A stretch of DNA of 64,000 nt from Nelumbo lutea (lineage: Eukaryota; Streptophyta; Magnoliopsida; Proteales; Nelumbonaceae): NCBI GenBank assembly GCA_022828595.1, contig JAKGHH010000008.1:1610728-1674727 (forward strand), given 5' to 3'. Of the stretch, positions 1 through 10,789 are shown one piece after another. Numbering within the stretch: position 1 is the stretch's first letter; each line of letters starts with the position of its first letter. A program made the position numbers and the translations under genes. Below the pieces are notes generated by a model. The model was not told the origin of the DNA. It ran no database searches and saw only the letters and a program-made list of their open reading frames with translations.

Positions 1-383
1 GGCTGTTGAAGCGGCGGCGGACTTCCGAAGTTCTCTCCTGATCCCTCTTCTTCCCCTTTCCCTTTCTTCTTCTCGATTTCCTCTGTTTTTCGTTTCTTGC
101 AAGTGAATGATTAGAACCAGATGAGGAAGTATATCATCCTTGATATTGATGGACATTCTCGAGGATAAACTCATTGCAGCTCGGCCACAAGAGGAGCAGT
201 TGAGGGGTGAAAATCGAAAATGCGAGAAACATTGTTGGTCGACGAAGAACTAAACAATAGTAGCGCCAACGGTAACAAGAAGAAGAAATCTGAAGAGATA
301 ACAAAGAAGTGATCGATGTAGCAGCATCGACTACAGCCGTCGTGGTTCCGCCACCGTTCGTCGTCGGTCGGAGCCGATCTTAG
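1..383. other. Region upstream of the F-box pseudogene
   Basis: CT-rich sequence (about 30-100) followed by mixed sequence. The CT-rich part resembles a plant 5' leader, so the F-box copy may have kept untranslated sequence. The F-box frame is closed by a TAG at 381-383, and I could not find the original start codon. The long minus-strand frame here is antisense to the degraded gene and has no recognisable domain. Confidence 0.4.
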
Positions 384-1482
384 GCTAGTACTAGAAGGGT
401 AGCGCCGGACTCTTTGCTTCTGATTGTGTTCAACAAGATCGGAGATGTGAAGGCGTTGGGCCGCTGCTGCGTTGTGTCCCGTCGGTTCCATGGTCTGGTT
501 CCTCAGGTGGATAGTGTTGTTGTGAGGGTCGACTGCGTCATCTCTGACGACGACACTTCTTCGGGTACTGTTGCTTTCGATAAGACACGAAGCGTCTTTT
601 TGAATCTCGTCCTTTTTGTTTTCGGTGGCATCGTTAAGCCTCTCTAGGCCCTTGGTCAATTTCTCGGCCCTAAGAAATCTTCGTCTGTCTCGTCTCTGAA
701 CGGTGGTAGCAGTGATGGTGGGGGAGGCGGAGGTGTTGGTGATGACGAGGAAATGGAAGCAGGTGGCGTTACCCACCACTCCCCGACCCAAGTGTTGAAT
801 AACTTCAATGAGATCCGTCGCCTCCGAATCGAGCTTCCTGGTGGAGAATTAGGAATCGAGGATGGCGTTTTGCTTAAATGGAGAGCAAATCTCGGATCCA
901 CCCTTGGCACCTGCGTCATACTCGGTGCTTCATCTGTCCTTTCTCCGGGAACCACCAAATCCTCATCCATGCAGGAAAATGGCGTTGGTGGCGATGGCTT
1001 GTGTGTTGGAAATGGAGATGACAATGGGAACATCCCTGGGTCGTTCTACACCAACGAGGGCCTAAAACTGAGAGTCGTCTAGACAATCAGTTCTCTGATA
1101 GCTGCATCGACAAGACACTACCTGCTCTAGCTGATTATCACTGAGCATCACACCTTGGAAAGCCTTGTCCTGACTGACGCCGACAGACAGGGTGTTCTCT
1201 GTACGAACAGAGAGCAGTTGGAGGAGCCCTTGTCTGTTTCGACAGCTTCAAGACGGACGCTGGTGCCTGCGCTGAACATGAGACTCTGGTATGCTCCGCA
1301 CTTGGAGCTGCCCAACGGGATGGTGCTAAAGGTGGCGACATTGATATTCATTCGACCAAGTGAGCAGACTGCCACCAAGAAAGAGACCTATGATAGTTCT
1401 TGGGTTTCGACAGCATTTGAGGAAGAGGAGACGTATGGAACGAACCTATTGTCTTGAGATGAATTCCTTTGAGCGCAACTAA
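384..1482 (+). pseudogene. F-box protein pseudogene, AUF1-like (auxin up-regulated F-box family)
   Basis: One reading frame runs without an intron from 384 to about 1430. It begins inside an F-box (DSLLLIVFNKIGDVKALGRC, then VSRRFHGLVPQ) and continues with the family's C-terminal half: RRLRIELPGGELGIEDGVLLKW, TLESLVLTDAD and RTLVPALNMRLWYAP. Intact relatives are intronless F-box proteins that act in SCF ubiquitin ligases. Three in-frame TAG codons break this copy: 645-647, 1080-1082 (where the family has Trp) and 1128-1130 (where it has Gln). A frameshift near 1430 moves the last residues (RTYCLEMNSF) into the next frame, which ends at TAA 1480-1482. The start is missing. Family assignment is from remembered motifs; that the copy is broken is seen directly. 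Confidence 0.72.
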
Positions 1483-1984
1483 AATTGAGGTAATTTTACT
1501 AAATCCTCTCAGAAATTCATTATATGGATCGCCGAATCATGTGGGTGTTTAGGCGAAATTTCTAAAAAATTTTTTATCCCATCCGAGAATACTATTCCCT
1601 AATTTAAAAAATTTGCATTTTTTAATGTTTGTTTTTGAAGCAAATCAGACGAAGTCTGAAACTAATATTAGGGAGAGGAATACCTGATACGGAATCCACG
1701 CAAAAAGCTACTCCTAACGTAGGTATTCACACCCAAAGAGGGTACCAAATCCTTCATCCGCTAAAAATGACACAACTTATGGTGATGCAGGATCAGCAGG
1801 ATGGTTCTTCAGCAAGAACCCTGATTCTTCAGCAATAATCAGGTAAGGGTTGGTGAGCACAACTTTAAATTGTTTTTTCTAGCAAGAAACAATATCAATA
1901 ACTATTCTTGATCAGATCCAATAATGGAGATCAAACTGGGTAGGGGCGGCAAAACTACATAAGAATTCTATAGATTTCTGAGTC
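1483..1984. other. Intergenic, nothing recognised
   Basis: AT-rich spacer between the F-box pseudogene and the first repeat block. One short frame (1629-1838) has no recognisable domain. I see no RNA gene. Confidence 0.4.
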
Positions 1985-3020
1985 TGTTAAGCTGTTGAAT
2001 TTGCCACTTATTTATAGCCTTCTTTGGATCAAACTCCTAATCCAATTAGGAGAGAGTTTCTTGATCCAAATTTGATATTTGGATCTGGACTCTTAAATGG
2101 GTGAGACTTATCTTATCCTTTAGCTAATCCTAATCAGGTTATAAGTCAGAATTATACCCCTTTAATTAACTTACTTAAGCCCAGTTTGAAATGGGTTTTA
2201 GGCCCATTTAGTCACATAGCTCACTTTCTCTTTAAAATGTTGGCTAGTTTGACTTTCTTTGTATGGCATGAGACCCTAGCATTGATCTATACATCAACCA
2301 CATTGGTTAAGCCCAACATCTATTATAAGGCTTAGCCGAATTCATTGCATAACACAGTGAACCCCTGAGTCCATCAGTATGGGCTCTTAATAGGCCCAAC
2401 ATTTACACTGAATGGTCCTTGGGTCCAGCCACCTTATGAAGGCCCAATGACTGTGGGCAGATTCAATATTGGTTCATCAGGTATTACCCTCAATAGTCTT
2501 ATACTTAACTTCTCAGCTCTTAATGATCAAACGCTGCCCGACAAGAGAGGGCATCTCCCTCAGCTGCAAGGTACAATGTTGCACTCTCTACTCACATGGA
2601 TAACATGAATTAAAACCTTTTGCAAACATTTTGTGAAACCATAATATATATGTATATCTCTATATAAATATATTTTACAAAACAAATTTCAACAAGTTTG
2701 AAATCAACTGCCGGTAGTTTTGGTTTCCATCCGAGAGAGTGCATTCCCCGATCATTCACTTTGTCCGACAAAGGGGCTGATCCTATCACCTAGTGCAATA
2801 CCATAATCAAGTCTACGGGTCAGGTGTAACATTCCAATTTTGCTCATCTATCTCCAAGGTCTAGGGTAATGCTGGAATTTGGTCCGGTTCAAGTTTCAAG
2901 AAAACCCACACATATGTACCTCAGGTCTCACCTTGGGAGATGAGACAAGCCACCCTAACTCACTTGGCAGTACATATGTACATCAGTGTCAGCCTTGGTA
3001 AAATAAATCTCCCCAATCAG
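1985..3020. repeat. Dispersed repeat copy A (LTR-like, non-coding)
   Basis: This block has a second copy in the same orientation at about 10790-12310. Shared stretches include TTGGATCAAACTCCTAATCC-type sequence near 2030, GGTCCTTGGGTCCAGCCACC near 2415, CACATGGATAACATGAAT near 2590 and the GTGTAACATTCC region near 2826. A TATTTATAGCC motif near 2010 and the lack of any coding frame fit an LTR or a non-autonomous retroelement. Copy A lacks about 105 bases that copy B has (between about 2789 and 2790), with short homology (TCAC/ACAC) at the junction. Exact ends were not found. Confidence 0.55.
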
Positions 3021-3375
3021 TGTCAGCCTTGCAAAAAAATATAGAAATTTTGTAGGAAAAATGCAGAAATTACAACAATTTTGAAGAAAATTCAGAAAAT
3101 GCATGAAAATACTATAAGATTTGCAAAAAATTGCATGAAATTTTGCAGAAATCACAAGAAAATTAGAAAATGCAAAAATTACAATAATTTTGCAAAAAAA
3201 AAACAGAAAAATGCATGAAAATATCAGGATTTGGGTAAGAGGGACCTAGAAGGAAAAAGATCTATTGGTTTATGTTTTGGAAAATGATCTATGAACAATC
3301 TTGCCTACTTATTGGGTAAGAGGGGTCTATAAGAAATTGGTTTGTTGTTCTCCAACTCCTAACATTCTTTGGATA
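3021..3375. other. A-rich degenerate short tandem sequence
   Basis: About 3035-3220 consists of loose repeats of a GCAGAAAATTACAA-like unit with variants; the rest is plain AT-rich sequence. No gene is seen. Confidence 0.4.
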
Positions 3376-3379
3376 ATTT

Positions 3380-3610
3380 CAAGAATAAGGGTCTAGAATT
3401 GGAATTATAATGGGTTATTTTGATTCCATCCGAATCCCATTCTCATTTTTGGTGGAATGACATTCTCCCATTTGAGGGAATGACCATTCCCCTTTCTCTC
3501 TCCTCCCTTGCTTGGGAATGAAATATTATTCTTGCTGATTCCAATTTTCATTCCTATTCCTTCGTGAACCAAAATGACTATGGGAATAGACCATTATGAT
3601 TTTGAATGTA
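3380..3610 (-). mobile_element. MITE-like sequence, inverted relative to 3960-4157
   Basis: Reading + here matches the reverse complement of 3960-4157: both contain ATGGGTTATT, GGAATGACATTCTCCCATTT, GGGAATGAAAT and a GATTCCAATTTTCATTCC-like stretch. The two are members of one MITE family in opposite orientation, about 350 bases apart. This copy lacks clear termini. Confidence 0.5.
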
Positions 3611-3637
3611 AATCAAACAGACTTAGAAGTTAGAACT

Positions 3638-4157
3638 TGGGTTCTTTTGGTTCGTAATCAACATCGAAATTGAAATCCTTTGGAATCAGAATTGGAATGG
3701 TCTATTTCCACAGTCTTTTTCAAGGTTCAAAATATCGCTACTTGTTTTTTTACTTTTTTTTTAATTTTTATTTTTCAAAACCAGTTCAAGGGGGCCAGTT
3801 CAAGGCTCCTCTACCCCCTGAACCAGTCAAAACCCTGATACACCCACTGTAGGGGTGTATCGAGGAGGTCCTGGAATGATACGTATTGACCGATATGAGC
3901 CGATACGTATCGATACTTTGAACCTTGGTCTATTTCGTTCAGACTGTAATGGAAATGAGAATTAGAATTAAAATCAGCAGGAATGCGATTTCATTCCCAA
4001 GGGAGGGGCTGGGAATGACCATTCTCTCAAATGGGAGAATGTCATTCCAGCATAAATAGGAATGGGGTTCCACTTTCATTCAACCAAACAATTTGAATCC
4101 GAATAACCCATTTCAATTCCAATTCCAAACCCCTATTCCCACGAACCAAACAAAGCC
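3638..4157. mobile_element. MITE with TTTGGTTCGT-type terminal inverted repeats, carrying a nested MITE
   Basis: The left end GGGTTCTTTTGGTTCGT and right end ACGAACCAAACAAAGCC are inverted repeats. The flanks TTAGAACT (left) and TTAGAAGA (right) may be a decayed 8-base target duplication (6 of 8). No coding capacity. A second MITE (3721-3927) lies inside it, so this element is the older. Confidence 0.6.
3721..3927. mobile_element. hAT-type MITE nested in another MITE
   Basis: The ends are CAAGGTTCAAAATATCG and CGATACTTTGAACCTTG, which match as inverted repeats at 16 of 17 positions. The flanks GTCTTTTT (3713-3720) and GTCTATTT (3928-3935) match at 7 of 8 positions, fitting an 8-base hAT target duplication. 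The element is 207 bases with no gene. It includes tandem forms of a CGTATCGATAC-like motif next to its right end. Confidence 0.72.
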
Positions 4158-5300
4158 TTAGAAGAGCTATTTAACAACAAAGGAATTTAATAAACCGGTG
4201 ACTGATATTTCAGGTTGCCTGCATGTGGTTCTGTTTTTATGGTTGGTAATATATGTTTCTTTACTGGAAAAAAAAAAAAAACCAACTAGTTTGCTGAAGA
4301 TTGGGTTTGAAGTCAGGTTGGCTACATTGAGGATTACTATACAGTTATTAGAACAGAAAATATTGGAGTGTTCATGTTAATCATGGCACTCATATGACTC
4401 GACGATGATTGCAATTAGATTTTAATGATTTTATCATTGTCCTCTCACAAGATCTCAATCACATTGACAAGTCATGTTTTGTTTGATAAAAAATAAAAGA
4501 GAAACATAAAGATGAGGGAAAATTGCTAACACAATTCGTAAATTCAAACTTTCTCTTGTTTTTTTTTTTTCCTCTTACTTTTCTCTCAAATCAAATATAG
4601 GGACTTGTGCAAGTGCTAACAACAAGTATTCTAAATTTTGTGTCTCCCCATGCTTTCACAACCCTTTGCATTTCCACCCGAAGATTAATATACAAAATTA
4701 CAACTAATGAAATAAATGCCCAAAATAGCATTGTTTAACTTCCAACCTTCCAATAACCCTGAATTCCATTTGTCAAGAAAGTGAGAAAAACAAAAGAAAA
4801 CTTCATGTGAGATGTCTGCTTGGCAAAAATTCGTAAAATTAAGCAAAGCATTGAGTAGCTAGTGGGTTCCATACATCCATTTTGCTATTGGTACTCGATT
4901 TTCTTTCATTTTTAAATCTCTTTGCATGAAAAAATATCTACCATTAAAAAAACATTTGGAATCAAGAAATCCCATAGTAGGACCCTCTCATTTTCTAAAA
5001 CTAAACAAATGCCTGTTTTAGTTTTTACATCTAAGAATAAGGAAAAGTTCGAAGTTTCTTTCGCTTTCTAAATTGGGCAACTAAACACAGTCTAACATAA
5101 TGTTCGTGATTTTTTTTTACTGTATTATTATTATATATATATATTTTCCTTCGTGGGTTACACAACGAGGTCTTGATTGGCACTCTAGGCCTGTGGGCCG
5201 TGGCGGAGCCCGCGGTTGATTGGGCTCTGATTGTTAATACTTAATAGTCCATTTGTAGTCACTTTTGGCCAATGGATGGTAGACCATCCCCACCTATAAT
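4158..5300. other. Intergenic, nothing recognised
   Basis: AT-rich spacer with poly-A and poly-T runs (4267-4279, 4559-4571) and a TATATA run near 5135. No coding frame with a recognisable domain. Confidence 0.4.
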
Positions 5301-5308
5301 TAGAGGTG

Positions 5309-6640
5309 TAAATCGGGCCATGCTGTTTGTGGCCTGGCATGATGGTCCAGGCCGTGTTGGGCCTGGGGTTTGAAGCTTACAGGCTGGCATGGCATAGCTC
5401 ACGGCCCATAGTGGGCCACGTTCAGCCCAATTTTAATTTCAACTTGTTGGGTTTTTTTTACAGAAATACCCTCAATAACTACAAATAACATTTTCAAATT
5501 ATTCTAAATTTTGTTTTAATTTTATTTAATTTATTTGCTATTTTTGAACAATGTAATTTTGTATTTTCAAATTATAACTATATTATATTTTTATATTTTA
5601 TTAATTTATTCTATTTTCCAATTTTCATATTTCATTCATCCAAGTATCCAACCATTGTATGCTTTGTAATTTGTATCATTCAAATTTAAATGAAATAAAA
5701 TTCCTATTTTTCTTCCAATTTGTTAGCCCAATTTTAATTTCAATTTGTTGGTTTTTTTTTACAGAAATACCCTCAATAACTACAAATAACATTTTCAAAT
5801 TATTCTAAATTTTGTTTTAATTTTATTTAATTTATTTGCTATTTTTGAACAATGTAATTTTGTATTTTCAAAATATAACTATATTATATTTTTATATTTT
5901 ATTAATTTATTCTATTTTCCAATTTTCATATTTCATTCATCCAAGTATCCAACCATTGTATGCTTTGTAATTTGTATCATTCAAATTTAAATGAAATAAA
6001 ATTCCTATTTTTCTTCCAATTTGTTAGCCCAATTTTAATTTCAACTTGTTGGGTTTTTTTTTTACAGAAATACCCTCAATAACTACAAATAACATTTTCA
6101 AATTATTCTATTTTTTTTTTAATTTTATTTAATTTATTTGCTATTTTTGAACAATGTAATTTTGTATTTTCAAATTATAACTATATTATATTTTTATATT
6201 TTATTAATTTATTCTATTTTCCAATTTTCATATTTCATTCATCCAAGTATCCAACCATTGTATGCTTTGTAATTTGTATCATTCAAATTTAAATGAAATA
6301 AAATTCCTATTTTTATTCCAATTTGTTATTCATATTCCATTCTTATTTGGTTAAGTATTTTTTCCATTTATTTGTTAGATTTATCATTTCTTATTTTTTA
6401 AAATATTTCCCAAATGAAAGTTAAATATTTCAGTTTTACTTAGCAAATAAATATAAAAATAAAAAATGTCAAAAAAAAAACAAAAAAAAAGTAAAAAAAA
6501 AACAGTCTGGCCTAGTTCGGCCCATGCCCAAAGCCCAACCTGTGGCCCAAGCCCATAACATGGCCTATAGCCCGGTCCAGGTCTGCAGCATGGCACCGGC
6601 CCACACAGGCTTGGGCCATGGGCCATATTAGGCCGACCCT
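5309..6640. mobile_element. Possible DNA transposon with GGCC-rich ends around a 301-base tandem array
   Basis: The left end TAGAGGTGTAAATCGGGCC is the kind of terminus seen in many plant hAT-type elements. A GGCC-rich stretch on the right (6508-6640) roughly mirrors the left one in inverted orientation (right complement TGGAGGGTCGGCC and further GGCCCATG). Between them lies an AT-rich core made of three tandem 301-base units. I found no convincing target duplication, so the boundaries and class are tentative. Confidence 0.4.
5425..6328. repeat. Tandem repeat, three copies of a 301-base unit
   Basis: The copies span 5425-5725, 5726-6026 and 6027-6328. Each begins GCCCAATTTTAATTTCAA and ends CCAATTTGTTA. 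By eye they differ only at a few bases and in the length of T-runs, so the amplification is recent or homogenised. The unit is AT-rich and has no frame. A 301-base unit is in the range of plant satellite monomers, but three copies could also be a local expansion inside a transposon. Confidence 0.9.
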
Positions 6641-7094
6641 CCAAAATCCCCCAATGCAGGTGAAGGCAGGATTCAATCCAAGTCTCCGCTACGAGGCTCC
6701 CCCACCCCCCCTACCCCTAAAAATAAAAATAAAAAAATAAAAAAATTGTATTTGGGCCTACATGCGCATACTGCTGAGATTCAAACTTCCAAGCATCAAA
6801 CACAAATTCATGTAGAGTTGGGTTGAGTGTTTTTTTTTTTTTTTTCCTTGGATCTGTTATTTACAGCTGTGCATTGGGAATATCTCTCTTGTCATTGAGA
6901 TGTTTCCAATACACAATACACAGTGGTGGTATTGATAAGATGTGAGAATAATTTCTGGATCAGAATGCCCTTAGTTAGTTATACTTTGAAGGACCCCTTC
7001 ACCCTAAATTTAAGGAGCAAATAAGTATACAGTAGCGGGCACGGGTTAGTTGAACATGCGGCTGTGCAAGTAATAATAACCAATTGGGATCTGC
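6641..7094. other. Intergenic with an inverted motif pair
   Basis: Mostly nothing recognised. A GCTGTGCATTGGGAATATC motif (6865-6884) is followed by its degenerate inverse (about 6898-6922). The same motif recurs several times at 10.25-10.69 kb. Confidence 0.4.
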
Positions 7095-7350
7095 CATGGT
7101 TTTCAAAACCGACCGGATGGTCGGATCAGAAAAACCAGGAGTAGGTCAGGTGATCAGTTCTGTTTTTCCTTAAAATAAGATTTTTTTTTTAAATTGTTGA
7201 TTTTGGCCAGTAAACCACTGACTTGAGTGATTAATCGTTTAAACCATTCGAATGGTTTTGATCATTTTTTATTTTTTTATTTTTTGTCAGAACAGGAGCA
7301 TATCCGAACTCCTAAGCAGTTCATTCTCCGGATTAATTTTAAAAACCTTT
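7095..7350. mobile_element. hAT-type MITE, CATGGTTTT family
   Basis: The left end is CATGGTTTTCAAAACCGACC; the right end, read in complement, is a GGTTTTTAAAATT-type sequence. The flanks GGATCTGC (7087-7094) and AGATCTAC (7351-7358) match at 6 of 8 positions, both differences being transitions. The 256-base element is non-coding and has relatives at 11992 and 20459. Confidence 0.55.
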
Positions 7351-8080
7351 AGATCTACATCTCACATTGACCTCAGCCGCATATCAGAAACATCTCTCAT
7401 GAATAATATACAAGTACGGGGGATTTTTTAATGTATGGGTAGAAGTAAGGAGCATATCCGAACTCAATAATAATACCCCACATTAGCCATGAAGTATATT
7501 TACCCAAAACTACACAATCAATCAATCTCACACTACAACTGACAAGATGCGTTATTATTGGTTACACAGATTTACATTCAGTTAATCTGGGCTCCACTGT
7601 TACCAGCGGTCTGATGCATTCAAAGATTCAAAGATTATGGGGTCAATTGACCATGGTAGAAGAAGAAAGCCATATCAGACCAGCCCAAACTATAAGTTTA
7701 TTCGCCTTTTGTCTATGATCAGAGGATGAGGTGGAAATGAATCCGCGAAACCAAACCAAGCAACTCTTGTAGTCAGGTTCTGCACTGAGGCCCAGAAATG
7801 GTCCATGGAGTGAAGATTAGGTCCACTCCCTCAACGCGCGTAGACAAAATGGAGAGGTTCCGAATTCTGATGATAGACAAAGGCGAATAAATCGAATGCT
7901 CACCTTAACATGTTGTGTTAAAAAATAAACAATTGATGTACAATAATAAGTATCTTTTCTTTTAAAACAAACACAGTTTATCAATAAATCAATGTTTAAA
8001 GAACCGAACCAGGCATAGAATCAGAGAAGGGGGAAGTTTACGGGTCTGAAGTTCGACTAGGGTCGAACCATGATGATGTA

Positions 8081-8121
<41 letters not shown>

Positions 8122-8355
8122 AAAGGTCATATAAATTCTATATATAATAATTTTTTTTTAATATACTTAAATATAGTGGATGGATGACAAGTTTTTTATT
8201 TTTAAAACAAATGACTAGAGTTCAAACCTTGTAACCTATATTTTCTTTAAAATATGTGCATAATAATGTAATATATATAATAAATAGTCATTAATTAGCA
8301 TAAGTACATAATTGGTTACAAAATTTTAAAATTTCACTTATATATAGAGTCAAGC
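7351..8355. other. Intergenic with an inverted repeat and an (AT)n tract
   Basis: Contains a 26-27-base inverted repeat (arms 7697-7723 and 7866-7891, described separately) and an (AT)n microsatellite at about 8082-8113 running into ACACAC. No coding domain recognised. Confidence 0.5.
7697..7891. repeat. Inverted repeat, about 26-base arms around a 142-base spacer
   Basis: The left arm begins TTTATTCGCCTTTTGTCTAT and the right arm ends ATAGACAAAGGCGAATAAA; they pair with one bulged T and one mismatch. The spacer is unrelated non-coding sequence. It may be a small foldback transposon. A small-RNA hairpin is possible but nothing supports it beyond the pairing. Confidence 0.6.
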
Positions 8356-8537
8356 AATTTCTTGAAACCAGGACTGATTGACCAATTTTCTGGTACAACC
8401 AACGGGTCAACTGGTTTTCAGCTGGTTTTGAGTGAGTCTGGTTATTAGGATATGACCGAACCAATCAAGACCCCAGCTCATGGTTTTACCGGTTCAACCA
8501 ATCAATCCAGTCTGGTTTTCTAAACACTGCTATCAAC
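8356..8537. mobile_element. Degenerate MITE of the GGTTTT/AACC family
   Basis: The ends CTTGAAACCAGGACTG and CAGTCTGGTTTTCTAAACACTG are imperfect inverted repeats, and the interior has the family's alternating GGTTTT and AACCAA blocks. No target duplication is visible. It resembles the better preserved copies at 7095, 11992 and 20459. Confidence 0.4.
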
Positions 8538-9453
8538 TGATATAAAAAAAGGTGATCAATTAGGTCATATTCATCAATATTATTGGATGATTTCATTGGT
8601 CAAATCTCAATCTCTTTCTGATATAGATTCTCATAAATATAAAGAAAAAATTATTTGAAGCCGTCCATCATTCATGAATTCGTTGCTATCATAAAATTGA
8701 GTGATATATATATATATGTTTCTGTAAAATTGCGTTTAATAAAATTTTCATATCATACCGAAGGAAAGATATAAAAGAAAGGGATAAAGTGATAAGCAAA
8801 TTTGAAAACGAGACATTGCTTTTCACGTGAATAGCAATGTCAATAATAGCACGTAAAGTGGTTCTCTTATTTCATCAAGTAAAAAAGAAGTTGCTACTAT
8901 TTTATTTAGGCTAGGGAGTAAGGGCCTGAGACGGGGGGAGTAAACAGACTTTGGAGACAAGATTTAAAAAATAAATAAATAAAGGGGATTTCGAGGACTT
9001 TTACAACGCAAAGAAATGGGGAGTGTCGGTTTTGGACAGGAGGCAGCAAGGATCGTGGTCGACAAGCAATCAACTGAAGAGATTTCCTTAAACACGGACA
9101 CGATAAGGGGGGACAGTTCCCTGGATCCCCTATCCGTAAATCTCTCCACCTATGCCTGAAGAGCACGAGTGGGGGATCTCCTTCACTCTACAACCTCTAC
9201 ATTTTACTGTACTCCTTATCACAAAGTGACATGTGAGGCATATATGAGAAAAGGTGCTTATAAAAAATTGGAAAATCGAAAAAAAAAGTTTATCAAATTG
9301 ATCAATTTGATTTCGGTATTTCGGTTCGGTATTTTTTTTTTAAATCAAAGCGCTGGTTTGATTTTCAATAAACCTAAAAATTAAAACCCGGTAGTTAATT
9401 GAACCAACTGGTATATAAATTTTTATATAGTATATTGTATATTATTTATAATA

Positions 9454-9484
<31 letters not shown>

Positions 9485-9935
9485 TTATAAATATATAAAA
9501 AACGAAGAACCAAAATTGATTTGATTTGATACAGAAAATTTGAAAAACCAACCAGTTTGGTTTTAGAATTTTGCCAATGCATGATTCAGTTAACGTAACT
9601 GTGAGCACCCCTATTGTGAATGTTAGTTAGTATGTGCACGACTCAGTCTTCCTCTCAAATTAAATAACATTGATTGAAAGGTAAATGCTAGTATATATGT
9701 AGAAATTCATGATATGATAATGAATTGTGACCGACAATTCCCCTTCCTTTCTATGGTATGCCTTCCCATTATAACCATATAATGAATACCTTTATAGAGG
9801 CACTGCCAAGTGTCAAAGAAGCTGCCTCTCTTTAGTTTGAATTGGTCGTTTTCGCTCACAAGTCACAACACAAGTCGGTTGTTCATGCCAAAGACAGAGC
9901 TTTGGTAGAGAGCTTAATTAGACTTAACATCTTTT
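8538..9935. other. Intergenic, AT-rich
   Basis: Contains short TATATA runs near 8705 and 9460-9482. The frames at 8906-9166 and 9169-9384 have no recognisable domain. The segment at about 9260-9610 has GGTTTGATTTT and AACCAACC blocks like the degraded MITEs nearby. Confidence 0.4.
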
Positions 9936-10060
9936 GGTAATAATTGCATTTGGCATCCCTTAACTTCTTTTCTTTTTGTAGTGAAAAACTCAATGTTCAT
10001 AAAGCAGCAAAAAAGAAATAAGTCCTTAAAAGTAAGGAATGCCGAATGCAGCTTAAGTCC
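9936..10060. mobile_element. Short foldback MITE, GCATTTGGCATTCC family
   Basis: The left end contains TTGCATTTGGCATCCCTTA (9944-9962) and the right end TAAGGAATGCCGAATGCA (10033-10050), imperfect inverted repeats. The same terminal sequence bounds the larger element at 12682-13557, and the inner GAAAAACTCAATGTTCAT matches the complement of 13493-13506. This is therefore a deleted relative of that element. Confidence 0.6.
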
Positions 10061-10227
10061 TATCTCCTCCTCTGTTCAAGAAGTTTTATGGTCATAACAC
10101 AATAATGGCAAACTGGTATTAATAATGATCCACTAGCCGACAATACATTGATATTTTAAGGTTGTTGCCATGATGTAAATGTAGATTTATAGGGTTTGGA
10201 GATAGTCCATCTATCCGTGATACACAT

Positions 10228-10760
10228 TCTCATATTGTTTTCACAACATTACAGTTGTGCATCGGTAATATCTCCATACTTGTATGTTTTTTTCATGGTG
10301 AAATATTTATAATGCAAGATTGCAAGGGACTGTATGAACGATGTGAGCATAGTTTTGTAAGGACCAAATCCGACTTCTGACACATCGGGGGGCTTTTGGA
10401 GACCAGATCTGGTCCTCACAGCCTTTTGCTGTGTATTGGAAATATCTTCCTACTGAATTCAGATTTGCTCCTCTGGAGCGTGTCTCACATGAATTCAAAT
10501 CTTGCAGTGCATCATGGCTGTGCATTGGGAACATCTTCCCATGGATAAGAACATTAAGTATGGGAGATGTTCTCAATGCATGTCTGCGATGCATTGTGAG
10601 ATTAGTGTGAGGTGCGCTCTGTGTAGAGCAAATCCAATATCCTTCATATTTGTATATTTTTATTAATACAGAAATATCCCCAACGCACAACTTCAAGTGG
10701 TTGTGAGGACAATGTGAGGATGGTCCTATGAGGACCAAATCCGAATTCAGGCTTTTGGCA
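10228..10760. repeat. Cluster of a 20-base motif in direct and inverted copies
   Basis: The motif GCTGTGCATTGGGAAYATCT occurs in degenerate form at about 10255, 10428 and 10516 (+) and at about 10562 and 10672 (inverted). A second motif, GAGGACCAAATCCGA, closes both sides (about 10356 and 10727), with its complement in between (GACCAGATCTGGTC, 10401). The layout resembles subterminal repeats of a DNA transposon. The 143-codon minus-strand frame here has no recognisable domain. Confidence 0.45.
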
Positions 10761-10789
10761 TAATAGAAGAGAGAGAACCGAGAACTCTT

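Noticed and set aside
171..1033. Two minus-strand frames (206 and 125 codons)
   Set aside because: They lie antisense to the F-box pseudogene, are rich in simple Ser/Pro or Asn runs, and have no domain. The plus strand explains the sequence.
6384..6644. 86-codon minus-strand frame
   Set aside because: Produced by the GGCC-rich transposon end plus poly-A; no homology seen.
10307..10738. 143-codon minus-strand frame
   Set aside because: Overlaps the inverted motif cluster; no recognisable residues and no splice or promoter context.
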